A stretch of 64,000 nucleotides of DNA from Sulfurospirillum cavolei (GCF_001548055.1 NZ_AP014724.1:1240001-1304000), one strand, 5' to 3'; shown: positions 1 through 8,135, counted from the stretch's first letter. The notes: generated by a model not told the origin, from the sequence alone. A program made the numbers and translations.

Positions 1-147
1 TTCGGTATTTTTCTTTAATGAAATGCCGATACTCACGACCGGAAACGATCCGTTGCCGTAAGGCTCTTCCAAATGCGAAACGGAGATGACGCCGTTTTTA
101 GTACCTGCTAACGGAAATTTGGTTAATATTGTATTTTTTCCACCCAT
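1..147 (-). CDS. N-terminal 49 residues of an unrecognised protein (runs off window)
   Basis: An open frame starts with ATG at 147, two bases after the lpxD stop codon, and stays open to the window edge. The visible N-terminus begins MGGKNTILTKFPLAGTKNG and contains SVSHLEEPYGNGSFPV. There is no signal peptide or membrane segment in the visible part. The tight spacing suggests it is the last visible gene of the ilvI-ilvH-lpxD operon. I do not recognise the family. Confidence 0.6.
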   Translation of the reverse strand, partial: MGGKNTILTKFPLAGTKNGVISVSHLEEPYGNGSFPVVSIGISLKKNTE

Positions 148-149
148 AA

Positions 150-1106
150 TTATGAATTCCTTTTAAAAAATTGAGCGATTTTGGCCTGTTTTTTAAGCCA
201 ATCGCTTTGAAGCATTAGCGGGAATCCGCCGTAGACTTTGCCGCCTTCGATGGATTTACTCACTCCGCCTCGTGCCGCAACGGTCGCGAAATCGCCGATT
301 TCCAAATGACCTGCGGTTGCGCTTTGTCCGCCCATGACGACGTTTCGTCCCAACTTCGTCGATCCCGCCAAGCCGGTTTGCGCGACGATGATGCAAAATT
401 GACCGATTTCGCAATTGTGTCCGATGTGCACAAGGTTATCGATTTTTGTCCCTTTTTTAATAACCGTAGAGCCGAAAACCGCACGATCGATCGTGGAATT
501 AGCACCTATTTCGACGTTTTCTTCGATAATCAAGTTACCGTTATGGTAAATCTTGATGTGTTCGCCGGTTTTCGTATGCGCGTAACCGAAGCCGTCGCTC
601 CCGACGACGACGCCGGCTTGAAGGATGGATCCTGCTTTAATTACACAATCGTCGTAAACGACGACGTTAGGGTATATGACGACGTTTTGACCGACGGTGA
701 CGTTCGCTCCGATCGTTACGTTTGGCATAATACGCGCGCCAGCTTCGATGACGCTTCCGCTACCGACGACGACGTTTTGCTCGATCGATGCCGTAGGATC
801 GATACGCGGAGCAACGGAAGTAGTCTCAAAAACTTTTTTCGCGAAGTAGCGGCTGGCGTATGCCATGCTCAAATAAGGATCGTCGCTCACGAGAGCTTCT
901 ACGTTTGAAGGTAAGGCTTCTAAATAGGCCTTGGGAAGGATGACAACGCCTGCTTGGGTGTTTTTTAAGTCGTCGAGTAGCTTGGCGTCTTTAAAAAAAG
1001 CAATATGCGAAGGCGTTGCCTCCTTGAGCGTTGTAAAAGAGGCAACATCAAAATCTCTGCCGGCGTAGTCTAATCCTAACGCTTGTGCAAGGAGGCTAAT
1101 TTTCAT
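150..1106 (-). CDS. lpxD: UDP-3-O-acylglucosamine N-acyltransferase LpxD
   Basis: LpxD adds the second 3-hydroxyacyl chain, from acyl-ACP, to UDP-3-O-acylglucosamine in lipid A synthesis. It acts in the cytoplasm as a trimer. The 318-residue length is slightly short for the family. After an N-terminal uridine-binding region (about residues 1-95) the protein becomes a left-handed beta-helix of hexapeptide repeats, for example VVVGSGSVIEAGARI and NVTIGANVTVGQNVVI. It carries the conserved stretch GSDGFGYA and the catalytic-region motif HIGHNCEIG. The start codon shares one base with the ilvH stop (TAATG), so translation is probably coupled. The order lpxD-ilvH-ilvI is also found in Campylobacter. 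Confidence 0.95.
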   Translation of the reverse strand: MKISLLAQALGLDYAGRDFDVASFTTLKEATPSHIAFFKDAKLLDDLKNTQAGVVILPKAYLEALPSNVEALVSDDPYLSMAYASRYFAKKVFETTSVAPRIDPTASIEQNVVVGSGSVIEAGARIMPNVTIGANVTVGQNVVIYPNVVVYDDCVIKAGSILQAGVVVGSDGFGYAHTKTGEHIKIYHNGNLIIEENVEIGANSTIDRAVFGSTVIKKGTKIDNLVHIGHNCEIGQFCIIVAQTGLAGSTKLGRNVVMGGQSATAGHLEIGDFATVAARGGVSKSIEGGKVYGGFPLMLQSDWLKKQAKIAQFFKRNS

Positions 1107-1576
1107 TACAGATCCATCGCTACCGAACCGCTGCGAACGATATCGGTCGGATTGTATTTTTTAACGGCTTTTAAAAAACTGTCGATTCGATTGTAATCGT
1201 CCGCAACCATTAAGACGATCGACTCTTCGCTGCTACTGGCGATCGTGCCGTTATAGGCTTTGAGCATGGCATCCAGACCGTTGAAATCTTCACTCAGAGG
1301 AATTTTGACTAATGCAAGCTCTTTTTCGACAAACTCGCCCGATTCGATGACTTTATAGGTCGGTATCAATTTATGAAGTTGTTTGACGATTTGTTCCAAA
1401 ACAGCGGTACTGCCTGAGGTAACAATTGTCAAGCGCGACAAATTCGTTTTCGGAATGGGGGCTACCGTTAAAGAGTCGATATTGTATCCGCGACCGGCAA
1501 ATAAGCCTGAAATACGAGATAGTACGCCGTCTTCGTTGAGGACGATAACCGATAATACTCTTCTAATCGCATCCAT
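1106..1576 (-). CDS. ilvH: Acetolactate synthase small (regulatory) subunit
   Basis: Regulatory subunit of acetohydroxyacid synthase, the first common enzyme of valine, leucine and isoleucine synthesis. It binds valine and confers feedback inhibition on the catalytic subunit. The 156 residues match the usual IlvH length. An N-terminal ACT domain (about 4-80) opens RRVLSVIVLNEDGVLSRISG and contains FAGRGYNIDSLTV; a C-terminal ACT-like domain follows. It lies 4 bp after ilvI and overlaps lpxD by one base. Confidence 0.95.
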   Translation of the reverse strand: MDAIRRVLSVIVLNEDGVLSRISGLFAGRGYNIDSLTVAPIPKTNLSRLTIVTSGSTAVLEQIVKQLHKLIPTYKVIESGEFVEKELALVKIPLSEDFNGLDAMLKAYNGTIASSSEESIVLMVADDYNRIDSFLKAVKKYNPTDIVRSGSVAMDL

Positions 1577-1580
1577 AGGC

Positions 1581-3272
1581 TTACTCCTTATACTCTAACA
1601 TCATATTGTAAAGCGTTCCGCCTGCCGGAACCATCGGTAAAACGTTTTCAAAGCGATCGACTTGAACGTCGATCATACAAACGCAACCGCTTTGCATTGC
1701 ATCGTTTAAAGCTTGATCGAATTCTGCTTTGGTTTTGACTCTAAATCCGCGTCCGCCGAAGCTTTCAACCAACTTGACGAAATCGGGTTGTACCGAAAGA
1801 TCGGTTGAAGAGTAACGTTTGTTGTAGAAAAAAGTTTGCCATTGTCGAACCATTCCTAAAAATTGATTGTTCAAAATAATGTTGATAACGGCAATTTTAT
1901 TTTCGACTGCGGTCATAAGCTCTTGAATATTCATCAAAATCGAGCCGTCTCCCGTGAAGTTGATGACCGTTTTGTTCGGTAATGCAACCTTAGCACCCAT
2001 CGCCGCGGGCAAACCGTACCCCATCGTTCCTAAACCGCCGCTGCTGAGCCATTGTCTTGGATAGCTAAACGGGTAAAATTGCGCCGCCCACATTTGGTGT
2101 TGACCGACGTCGGTACAGATGACGGCTTTATCGCCGAGAAGTTCTCCTACGCGTTCAATCGCCCATTGCGGTTTGATGACGTCGTTGCTGTCTTCGTACC
2201 TGAGCGGATGAATTTCGTTGTAGCGTTTTAGCAGTTCACGCCACGGTTTGTATTTATCGGCTTGTATTTGCTCTTTTGCCAGCGGGATCATCGCTTCGAC
2301 GACGTTTTTAAGGTCTCCGACGATCGGATAATCGATTGGAACGATTTTCCCGATGCTGCTTGGGTCGATATCGACGTGAATGATTTTGGCATGTTTGGCA
2401 AATTCGCTGAGTTTTCCCGTAACCCTATCGTCAAAACGAGGACCAAAAGCGATCATCAAATCGGCTTCGCTCATCGCCATATTGGCGCAATAGCAACCGT
2501 GCATACCCAGCATGCCGAGCAATAAAGGATTTTCATCGCCCATTACGCCGCGTGCCATCAATGTTTCGACGGCGGGAATACCGCAAATACGAGCAAATTC
2601 GCGAACTTCATTTGCCGCGTTGGAATTAATCGCACCGCCGCCGATGTATAAAACGGGGCGCTTCGCCGCCGCAATCGCTTCGATCGCCTTTTTGATTTGA
2701 CGAGGGTTGCCTTTGTACGTCGGTTTGTACGTTTGCATTTTAATTTCGCTCGGGTAGCTAAAATGTGCCATCTGTGCGGTTACGTCTTTGGGAATATCGA
2801 CATGTACGGGACCGGGTCTGCCGCTTCGTGCGATATAAAACGCCTCTTTTAAAATACGCGACAAATCTTTGGCGTCTTTGACCAAATAGTTGTGTTTGAC
2901 GCACGGACGGCTGATACCGACCGCATCGATTTCTTGAAACGCGTCCGTACCGATCATACTAATAGGAACCTGTCCGCTAATGACGACCAGAGGAATCGAG
3001 TCCATATAGGCCGTTGCAAGCCCCGTCACCGCGTTGGTAAATCCAGGTCCGCTGGTCACAAACGCAACACCGACCTCGCCCGTTGCCCTCGCATAACCGT
3101 CTGCGGCATGAATCGCCGCTTGTTCGTGTCTCGTTAAAATATGTTTAAAATGGTTTTGTTTATAGACTTCATCGTAAACATTCATAATCGCACCGCCGGG
3201 ATAGCCAAAGACGACGCTGACGTTCTCCTTCCGTAGTGCTTCTATAACCATCTGGGAACCGCTTAACTCCAT
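1581..3272 (-). CDS. ilvI: Acetolactate synthase large (catalytic) subunit
   Basis: Thiamine-diphosphate enzyme that condenses two pyruvates, or pyruvate and 2-oxobutyrate, to acetohydroxy acids. The N-terminal ThDP-binding domain has the catalytic Glu region TRHEQAAIHAADGYARATG. The C-terminal domain has GDGSILMNIQEL followed by NNQFLGMVRQWQ, the usual GDG-to-NN Mg/ThDP motif. A longer frame begins at 3287, but a clear Shine-Dalgarno (AAAGGAGAGG) sits just before the second ATG at 3272. I therefore start there, giving 563 residues, typical for the family. A promoter and about 230 nt of structured leader precede it. It should work with ilvH; ilvA at 34-35 kb supplies 2-oxobutyrate. Confidence 0.95.
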   Translation of the reverse strand: MELSGSQMVIEALRKENVSVVFGYPGGAIMNVYDEVYKQNHFKHILTRHEQAAIHAADGYARATGEVGVAFVTSGPGFTNAVTGLATAYMDSIPLVVISGQVPISMIGTDAFQEIDAVGISRPCVKHNYLVKDAKDLSRILKEAFYIARSGRPGPVHVDIPKDVTAQMAHFSYPSEIKMQTYKPTYKGNPRQIKKAIEAIAAAKRPVLYIGGGAINSNAANEVREFARICGIPAVETLMARGVMGDENPLLLGMLGMHGCYCANMAMSEADLMIAFGPRFDDRVTGKLSEFAKHAKIIHVDIDPSSIGKIVPIDYPIVGDLKNVVEAMIPLAKEQIQADKYKPWRELLKRYNEIHPLRYEDSNDVIKPQWAIERVGELLGDKAVICTDVGQHQMWAAQFYPFSYPRQWLSSGGLGTMGYGLPAAMGAKVALPNKTVINFTGDGSILMNIQELMTAVENKIAVINIILNNQFLGMVRQWQTFFYNKRYSSTDLSVQPDFVKLVESFGGRGFRVKTKAEFDQALNDAMQSGCVCMIDVQVDRFENVLPMVPAGGTLYNMMLEYKE

Positions 3273-3507
3273 GACCTCTCCTTTCATCTTTTTTTTGGTT
3301 GCGACTTCGCGCTAAAGTTTGCTTTTTAGGAAGCAAACTCTTTTTGTACATGTCGGGGCAAAAGCCTCAACGCCGAGGTTGTACGGAGCGTCAAAGGTTG
3401 ACTCTTGCGAAGTCAAATTTTCCGCATACCGCTAGTGTTACATCTTCACGTAAAGCTCGAATACCGCTATTTTATCGGGTGTTAAAGCTCGGTAAAAAAA
3501 GTGGGTT
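3273..3507 (-). promoter_or_regulatory. Long structured leader of the ilvI-ilvH-lpxD operon
   Basis: Between the putative -10 box and the ilvI start lie about 230 nt with several potential hairpins. The strongest is a 9-bp stem, AGTTTGCTT pairing with AAGCAAACT, at about 3317-3340. Another is TTGACT/AGTCAA at about 3398-3416, and there is a short CCTC/GAGG stem at about 3366-3379. I found no leader peptide rich in Ile, Val or Leu: the candidate starts give only ATG-TAA or a four-codon frame. A role in regulating branched-chain amino acid synthesis is inference; no known riboswitch class is recognised. Confidence 0.4.
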
Positions 3508-3513
3508 ATTATA
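3508..3513 (-). promoter_or_regulatory. -10 box, ilvI operon
   Basis: On the minus strand the sequence reads TTTGCTATAATAACC, a perfect TATAAT with an upstream TGC. It is the only good -10 box between ppx and ilvI. The -35 region is not conserved, as is usual for sigma-70 promoters in Campylobacterota. Confidence 0.55.
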
Positions 3514-3556
3514 GCAAATAAAGATTAAAAGAGGCTATTTTCGGTACTTTGAATCG

Positions 3557-4459
3557 CTAAAAGGAAGAGGTGTTACAATTTGCTATAGCCACGCCTTCTC
3601 GAAGGCTATCGTCGATAACGATGCAGGTTTCAAATCCCAGTTTTTGCATAATGGTTTTAACGAGTAAAATTCCGGCGATCATGGAGTCGCGGCGATTGGT
3701 TCCCGTAAAGCGTGTTGCTTCTTCGATAGGCATACGGCTTAAACGTACGAAAGCTTCTTCAAAATCGTTGACATGTAAAGAAGTTCCGTTAATCGCGTTT
3801 GCATCGTAATGGGCATAATCCATGCTTTGTTTAAAAGCGGCAACGGTCGTCGGCGTTCCGGCGGTCGCGATCAATTGACGATAGTGCGATACGACGGGTT
3901 GATGTTGCAAGACAAAAGGTTCGATGACCGATACGATGCGATCAATGTGTGATGCGTCGATTGGGGCGTAGCGTTCGGTGGTTGTGACGATACCGAACGG
4001 AAAGCTTCGGCTTTCTTTGCTCGTCGTGTTACAAAAAGTAATTTCCGTCGATCCGCCGCCTAGATCAAATAAAACATAACAAGACGCGTCGAATCCTTCT
4101 CGTTTTAAGGCGTGTTCAACTGCTAAAGAGGTCAATGCCGCCTCTTTTTCGCCTGAAATAATTTCAAAGCAAATCCCAAACGTTGTTTCGATACGACTAA
4201 GAATTTCTCGCGCATTGGATGCCATGCGCATCGCTTGCGTCGTGACCGCAAAGCAAGGTTCGTTGCGGAAGTCAAAATGTAACGAAGCTTCATGCAGTGC
4301 CGTAAAAAGGCGTTCTTGCGACTCTGGGGCAATCGCACGGTTGACATGTAAGTCTTTTGCCGTACGCACGATGCGTTCAAAACATGCCGTTCTTTGACGT
4401 GTTTGACAATCAAAACGTGCGATACGAAGCGTGTTAGAGCCTAAATCACATGCAATCAT
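3557..4459 (-). CDS. ppx: Ppx/GppA family phosphatase (exopolyphosphatase-like)
   Basis: Member of the actin/ASKHA-fold Ppx/GppA family, which removes phosphate from polyphosphate or converts pppGpp to ppGpp. It begins MIACDLGSNTLRIARFD, the family phosphate-1 motif. It contains FDLGGGSTEITF (phosphate-2) and ATAGTPTTVAAF. At 300 residues it holds only the two-lobe N-terminal domain and lacks the C-terminal HD-like domain of the long E. coli Ppx, as in other short epsilon-type members. Polyphosphatase versus pppGpp hydrolase cannot be decided from sequence. It follows a small membrane protein gene after 10 bp. Confidence 0.85.
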   Translation of the reverse strand: MIACDLGSNTLRIARFDCQTRQRTACFERIVRTAKDLHVNRAIAPESQERLFTALHEASLHFDFRNEPCFAVTTQAMRMASNAREILSRIETTFGICFEIISGEKEAALTSLAVEHALKREGFDASCYVLFDLGGGSTEITFCNTTSKESRSFPFGIVTTTERYAPIDASHIDRIVSVIEPFVLQHQPVVSHYRQLIATAGTPTTVAAFKQSMDYAHYDANAINGTSLHVNDFEEAFVRLSRMPIEEATRFTGTNRRDSMIAGILLVKTIMQKLGFETCIVIDDSLREGVAIANCNTSSF

Positions 4460-4469
4460 ACGGCAAGAG

Positions 4470-4694
4470 CTAACGTTTTTGAAAACCGAAGAGTTTCATT
4501 ACAAGGGCAAGAGCAAGACGAAGCACGCCGATCAATACATATGCAATAAGGGTATAGAACAGTGGATGGTAGGGCATATCGTGCGCCATCAGACGAGAAA
4601 AATGCTCTAAAGGATGTGAAACCCACTGATTCATATGCATGCCTAAGGATAAGACGAAAAATATCACGACAAAAATGAAGAACTCTTTTTTCAC
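4470..4694 (-). CDS. Small membrane protein, unknown function
   Basis: A 74-residue protein with two predicted membrane segments, about residues 4-20 (FFIFVVIFFVLSLGM) and 45-68 (FYTLIAYVLIGVLRLALALV). A His-rich loop (HMNQWVSHPLEH) lies between them. It starts with GTG at 4694, preceded by GTGAGG. An overlapping frame (4456-4704) gives an unconvincing Arg/Cys-rich product. It is probably co-transcribed with ppx. I do not recognise a named family. Confidence 0.6.
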   Translation of the reverse strand: MKKEFFIFVVIFFVLSLGMHMNQWVSHPLEHFSRLMAHDMPYHPLFYTLIAYVLIGVLRLALALVMKLFGFQKR

Positions 4695-4899
4695 GATGCC
4701 TCACTACGGGAGCTAAAATTTTTACAGATTGTAAGCAAAAAAGACTTAATAGAAGATTTAGAATAACGTTACATTATCGCTACAATCTTAGAAGATTATA
4801 AATAACTAAAATAATCAACTATAATATTACTAGCCAAGGAAAACTTTATATTGTTGGCAGTAGAATGGGGAGACATACAACAAAAAGGATGGTTAAATT
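4695..4899. promoter_or_regulatory. Divergent intergenic region with -10 box for sqr
   Basis: A 205-nt AT-rich divergent region. TATAAT at 4820-4825 (plus) is the best -10 box and would give a leader of about 70 nt before the sqr gene. The Shine-Dalgarno AAGGA is about 10 nt before the ATG. I see no convincing operator. Confidence 0.45.
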
Positions 4900-6369
4900 A
4901 TGAAGTCTGACAAAATCATCGAAGAGATTCTAGGTGAGATTGAAAAACACGAAGGTGTCCTTTCCCGTCGTGACGCTATGAAGCTATTGGCTGCGTCTCC
5001 TATTGCCGCAGGCGTTTTAGCAGGTACGACAACGACAACCGAAGCGTTTGCTTCTTCCGATGCAAAGGGAAAAATCGTGATCGTCGGAGGCGGTCTTGCC
5101 GGTGTTGCTACGGCGGCAAAATTGACGAATAAACTGTCCAATCCCGACATTACGATTATCGAGCCTAATCCGCATTCGGTTTCGTATCAACCGGGGCAAA
5201 CATTGGTAGCAGCCGGCGTATGGCAAAAAAGCGATATTACGTATGATACCGCCAATTTTATTCCCAAAGGCACAAAATGGATCAAAGAGATGGTCGTCTC
5301 TTTCGATCCGGCAAATAACAAAGTCAAAACGCAAAGCGGCATGGAAGTTGCGTACGACTATTTGGTCGTAGCAACGGGTTTGGTGCTCGATTTTGCTTCG
5401 ATTAAAGGCTTAGAGGGCGAAATCATGTCTTCGGGCGACAATGAAATCGTTCGCAAAAAAGTGGGCAAAAACGGCGTCTATTCTATCTATTTTGCCGACG
5501 GTGCGGTTGATACGTATAAAGGTATTCAAGAATTGATCGCCAAAGCCAAAGCACACACGGGAAGCGAAAAGCTACAAGCCATTTTTACCGATCCGGCTAC
5601 GGCGATTAAGTGCGGCGGTGCTCCTAAAAAGATTATGTATATTATCCATGATCTTTTAACCAAAGCCGGCGTACGCGATAAAGTTGAACTTACGTTTTGT
5701 CCGAGCGGCGATAAGATGTTCGGCGTGCCCGAATACAACGACGCTATTTTTGAACAATTTAAAAAACGCGGCTTTAAATGGGAATTTAAAACCAATCTTG
5801 TCGCCATCGATACCGAGAAAAAGGTAGCGACGTTTGAGAATAAATGGTTGGAAAAAGGCGAATACGACGAGGATTTAAAAGAGTATACAATGATCCCGAT
5901 GTCTAAAAATATCGAAAAAAAATACGACTTTATCCATATTACGCCGCCTCAAAAAGCACCCGATCTTGTCGGTAAATCTCCGATCGGCTCTTCCAAAGGT
6001 TGGGTTCCCGTCGTGAAAGAAACCTTACAACATGTTACGTATAAAAATGTTTTTGCTATCGGCGACGTTGCCGCTCTTCCGATGGGTAAAACCGGCGGAA
6101 GTGCCCGTAAAGAGTATGCCGTTTTAGTCGACAACTTGATTGCCGTTATGGAGAAAAAAGAGAAATTGCCGGCTGCATACGACGGTTATACCGTATGTCC
6201 GTTGATTACGAGCCTCGGTACGGTTATGCTTGCCGAATTTAACTGGACGGCAAAACCTACGCCTTCTTTCCCTCTCGATCCGACGCAAGAGCGATGGATT
6301 TGGTGGTTGTTGAAAGTGTATGCCCTTAAACCGATGACGATTTACGGCATGCTATCCGGTAGAGCTTAA
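4900..6369 (+). CDS. sqr: Tat-exported sulfide:quinone oxidoreductase, type II (SQOR-like)
   Basis: FAD enzyme that oxidises sulfide to sulfane sulfur and passes electrons to quinone or a cytochrome. A twin-arginine signal is visible (SRRDAMKLLAASPIAAGVLAG, residues 22-42), so the mature protein is periplasmic. The FAD motif IVGGGLAGVAT lies near residue 61. C238 in AIKCGGAPKKIMY and C433 in GYTVCPLIT correspond to the redox-active Cys pair. The tail LAEFNWTAKPTPSFPLD resembles mitochondrial-type SQOR, hence type II. Flavocytochrome c sulfide dehydrogenase is the alternative, but the SQOR-like C-terminus argues against it. Two cytochrome genes follow and may be its electron partners. The Tat signal on a type II SQR is noteworthy. 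Confidence 0.85.
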   Translation: MKSDKIIEEILGEIEKHEGVLSRRDAMKLLAASPIAAGVLAGTTTTTEAFASSDAKGKIVIVGGGLAGVATAAKLTNKLSNPDITIIEPNPHSVSYQPGQTLVAAGVWQKSDITYDTANFIPKGTKWIKEMVVSFDPANNKVKTQSGMEVAYDYLVVATGLVLDFASIKGLEGEIMSSGDNEIVRKKVGKNGVYSIYFADGAVDTYKGIQELIAKAKAHTGSEKLQAIFTDPATAIKCGGAPKKIMYIIHDLLTKAGVRDKVELTFCPSGDKMFGVPEYNDAIFEQFKKRGFKWEFKTNLVAIDTEKKVATFENKWLEKGEYDEDLKEYTMIPMSKNIEKKYDFIHITPPQKAPDLVGKSPIGSSKGWVPVVKETLQHVTYKNVFAIGDVAALPMGKTGGSARKEYAVLVDNLIAVMEKKEKLPAAYDGYTVCPLITSLGTVMLAEFNWTAKPTPSFPLDPTQERWIWWLLKVYALKPMTIYGMLSGRA

Positions 6370-6400
6370 AATAACGAACGAATAGAAAAAGGAATAACAG

Positions 6401-6775
6401 ATGAAACAATTGACTTTACTATGTATGACGGTAGCAAGTTTGGCCTTATTAAGCGGTTGCGGGGATAAACCTAAATCGGATGCGGCAAAGTATAAGTATT
6501 CTGCGGCGGAAGTGTATAAAGAGACGTGTTTGCATTGCCACGGCAATAAGGGCGAAGGCAATCCCGAGAAAAAAGCTCCTGCGATTAATAAACAAAGTAT
6601 CCAAGAGCTTGAGATGTCACTTTTTGACATCAAAAACGGCGGTTTAGGCCAATCTACGGCAAGTGAGCACGAAGTAATGGAACATAATATGAAAAAATTA
6701 GCCGAAAAAGGTTATGATTACGATATTAAAGTGATGGCAAGTTATATTTTCAACACGTTTAATATCAGCAAGTAA
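6401..6775 (+). CDS. Monoheme c-type cytochrome lipoprotein
   Basis: A 124-residue small cytochrome c. The lipobox ALLSGC places the lipidated Cys at residue 20. One heme-binding motif, CLHCH, spans residues 43-47, and several Met residues in the second half could give the sixth ligand. The fold looks like class I cytochrome c. It lies 31 bp after sqr and is probably its membrane-anchored periplasmic electron carrier (inference). A strong hairpin separates it from the next gene. Confidence 0.85.
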   Translation: MKQLTLLCMTVASLALLSGCGDKPKSDAAKYKYSAAEVYKETCLHCHGNKGEGNPEKKAPAINKQSIQELEMSLFDIKNGGLGQSTASEHEVMEHNMKKLAEKGYDYDIKVMASYIFNTFNISK

Positions 6776-6785
6776 TGATCAACGA

Positions 6786-6816
6786 TACTTCTCGGCGACA
6801 TGTTAGCCGAGAAGTA
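6786..6816 (+). other. Intercistronic hairpin, 11-bp perfect stem
   Basis: TACTTCTCGGC (6786-6796) pairs perfectly with GCCGAGAAGTA (6806-6816) around a 9-nt loop. No U-tract follows, and the next gene begins 15 nt later. It is more likely an mRNA-processing or stabilising element, or a translation modulator for the cytochrome b gene, than a terminator. Confidence 0.6.
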
Positions 6817-6830
6817 CCTGAAAGCGAAGA

Positions 6831-7961
6831 ATGAACAAGCGACAAAATGAAGTTTTCGTATGGCCTTTGTGTACGCGCATTATTCATTGGATGATCGCAC
6901 TCTCCTTTATTACCTCTTTTATCACGGCTTTTTTTCACTCGCTTTTTAAATGGCATTTAGCCTTCGGTTGGATTTTCGGGATTGTTTTGATTTATCGGCT
7001 CGTTTGGGGCATCGTCGGTCCAAATTATGCGACGTTCAAAACGTTTAAACTCTCTTTTGCGGAACTGCGATACTATTTTGTCGAAAAGGTGCAAAATCGG
7101 TGGCGCAAGATTCACGCCGGTCATAATGCCGCTTCCAGCTGGTTTACGATTATCGTGTTGTGTTTCGGTTTGGAAATCGTTCTAAGCGGGCTTTTACTTC
7201 AAGGAACACAAGAAGCGAGCGGTCCGTTTTGCTTTTTAAACAACGATTTTTTTAAGGCATCGACATTTTTGTTTTACGTGCATAAATACGGAGCGTATAT
7301 TCTCGTTGCATGGGCGTTCATTCATATTTCAGGCGTCCTCGTGGAGCAGTTTTACCATAAAACGCATATGCTCTTTGCAATGGTAACGGGCTATAAAAGG
7401 GCCGATGGCGAAGATACCGTCGTTTCGATTTGGCACCATCTGTTTGCGTACAGCGTGATTGCGATCTCAATCGGTATGCTTTATACGATCGTTTACGACG
7501 AAAAGAGTTATTTGACGCATGAACGTTTTGCGAAAATCGACTATGCCGCCGAAAACGAGGCTTATGCGCAAAAGTGCGGAAAATGCCACAAACCCTACCC
7601 TCCTTTTATGTTTCCGAGTGCTTCGTGGACGCTTTTAATGGACGGCTTATCGAACCATTTCGGCGAAGCGATTAGCGATCGCAATATTACCCAAAGCGAG
7701 CAAGAGAGCATTCGTGCGTATCTTGCAAACCGTAGTGCCGAAACCTCCTCGCGCAAGTTGGCGTTTAAAACGCTGGACTCTTTGGGGACGATGCATCCGA
7801 TCTCGATGAGTAAAGTTCCCTACTGGCGCGCGGCACATGAGGACATCGATCGTAGCGTGTACAAACGTCCTTCGATCAAAGAGGCTTCCAACTGCTTCGC
7901 CTGTCACGAAGGATTTGAGTTCGGTATTTTGGACAATACGCGTATTCATATTCCCCAATAG
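6831..7961 (+). CDS. Cytochrome b561 / diheme cytochrome c fusion
   Basis: A 376-residue membrane protein. The N-terminal part (about 1-235) is a Ni-hydrogenase/b561-type cytochrome b with four or five membrane helices and candidate heme b His residues in RIIHWMIALSF, FKWHLAFGW, YVHKYGAY and AFIHISGV. The C-terminal periplasmic part carries two c-type heme motifs, CGKCH (from residue 249) and CFACH (from residue 355), with VPYWRAAHEDID between them as in diheme DHC-type cytochromes. It could link a periplasmic cytochrome to the quinone pool. Its position after sqr and a cytochrome c lipoprotein supports a sulfide-related electron-transfer module. Confidence 0.8.
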   Translation: MNKRQNEVFVWPLCTRIIHWMIALSFITSFITAFFHSLFKWHLAFGWIFGIVLIYRLVWGIVGPNYATFKTFKLSFAELRYYFVEKVQNRWRKIHAGHNAASSWFTIIVLCFGLEIVLSGLLLQGTQEASGPFCFLNNDFFKASTFLFYVHKYGAYILVAWAFIHISGVLVEQFYHKTHMLFAMVTGYKRADGEDTVVSIWHHLFAYSVIAISIGMLYTIVYDEKSYLTHERFAKIDYAAENEAYAQKCGKCHKPYPPFMFPSASWTLLMDGLSNHFGEAISDRNITQSEQESIRAYLANRSAETSSRKLAFKTLDSLGTMHPISMSKVPYWRAAHEDIDRSVYKRPSIKEASNCFACHEGFEFGILDNTRIHIPQ

Positions 7962-7990
7962 CGACCGTTTCGTAACGTCGCAATTTTTTT
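7961..7990 (+). terminator. Rho-independent terminator after the sqr module
   Basis: GCGA-C-CGTT (7961-7969) pairs with AACG-TCGC (7974-7981) around a TCGT loop, with one bulged C. A run of seven T follows at 7984-7990. It begins at the last base of the cytochrome b stop codon and separates the sqr module from pdxJA. Confidence 0.7.
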
Positions 7991-8006
7991 GAAACCCTAT
8001 TTTGGT

Positions 8007-8012
8007 TATAAT
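8007..8012 (+). promoter_or_regulatory. -10 box, pdxJA
   Basis: TATAAT in the context GGTTATAATAC. It lies about 17 nt after the terminator T-run and gives a leader of about 115 nt before pdxJ. Confidence 0.6.
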
Positions 8013-8034
8013 ACAAAACGTTCCTAGCAACTGT

Positions 8035-8100
8035 CTGACGCGTCGTTGATGCAAGATTTTTACATATAAGATGATGTAGTGTGTTTTGTACCTGACGCGT
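8035..8100 (+). repeat. Direct repeat CTGACGCGT in the pdxJ leader
   Basis: Two exact copies of CTGACGCGT at 8035-8043 and 8092-8100, 57 nt apart, both in the predicted pdxJ leader. Each contains the palindrome ACGCGT. They could be sites for a regulator or RNA structural elements; no function is known to me. Confidence 0.45.
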
Positions 8101-8135
8101 AGGCTCGTTTTGAAACTAAAAACAAAGGATGCAGA

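Noticed and set aside
306-908. 200-residue plus-strand frame antisense to lpxD
   Set aside because: It lies fully inside lpxD, is Asp-rich from reading the hexapeptide repeats backwards, and has no ribosome site or family features.
3299-3514. 71-residue plus-strand frame in the ilvI leader
   Set aside because: No ribosome site, and the promoter and hairpins on the minus strand explain the region better.
4900-6369. Flavocytochrome c sulfide dehydrogenase (FccB) for the Tat flavoprotein
   Set aside because: The Cys positions and the SQOR-like C-terminal sequence fit type II SQR better, although a cytochrome c gene follows as in Fcc.
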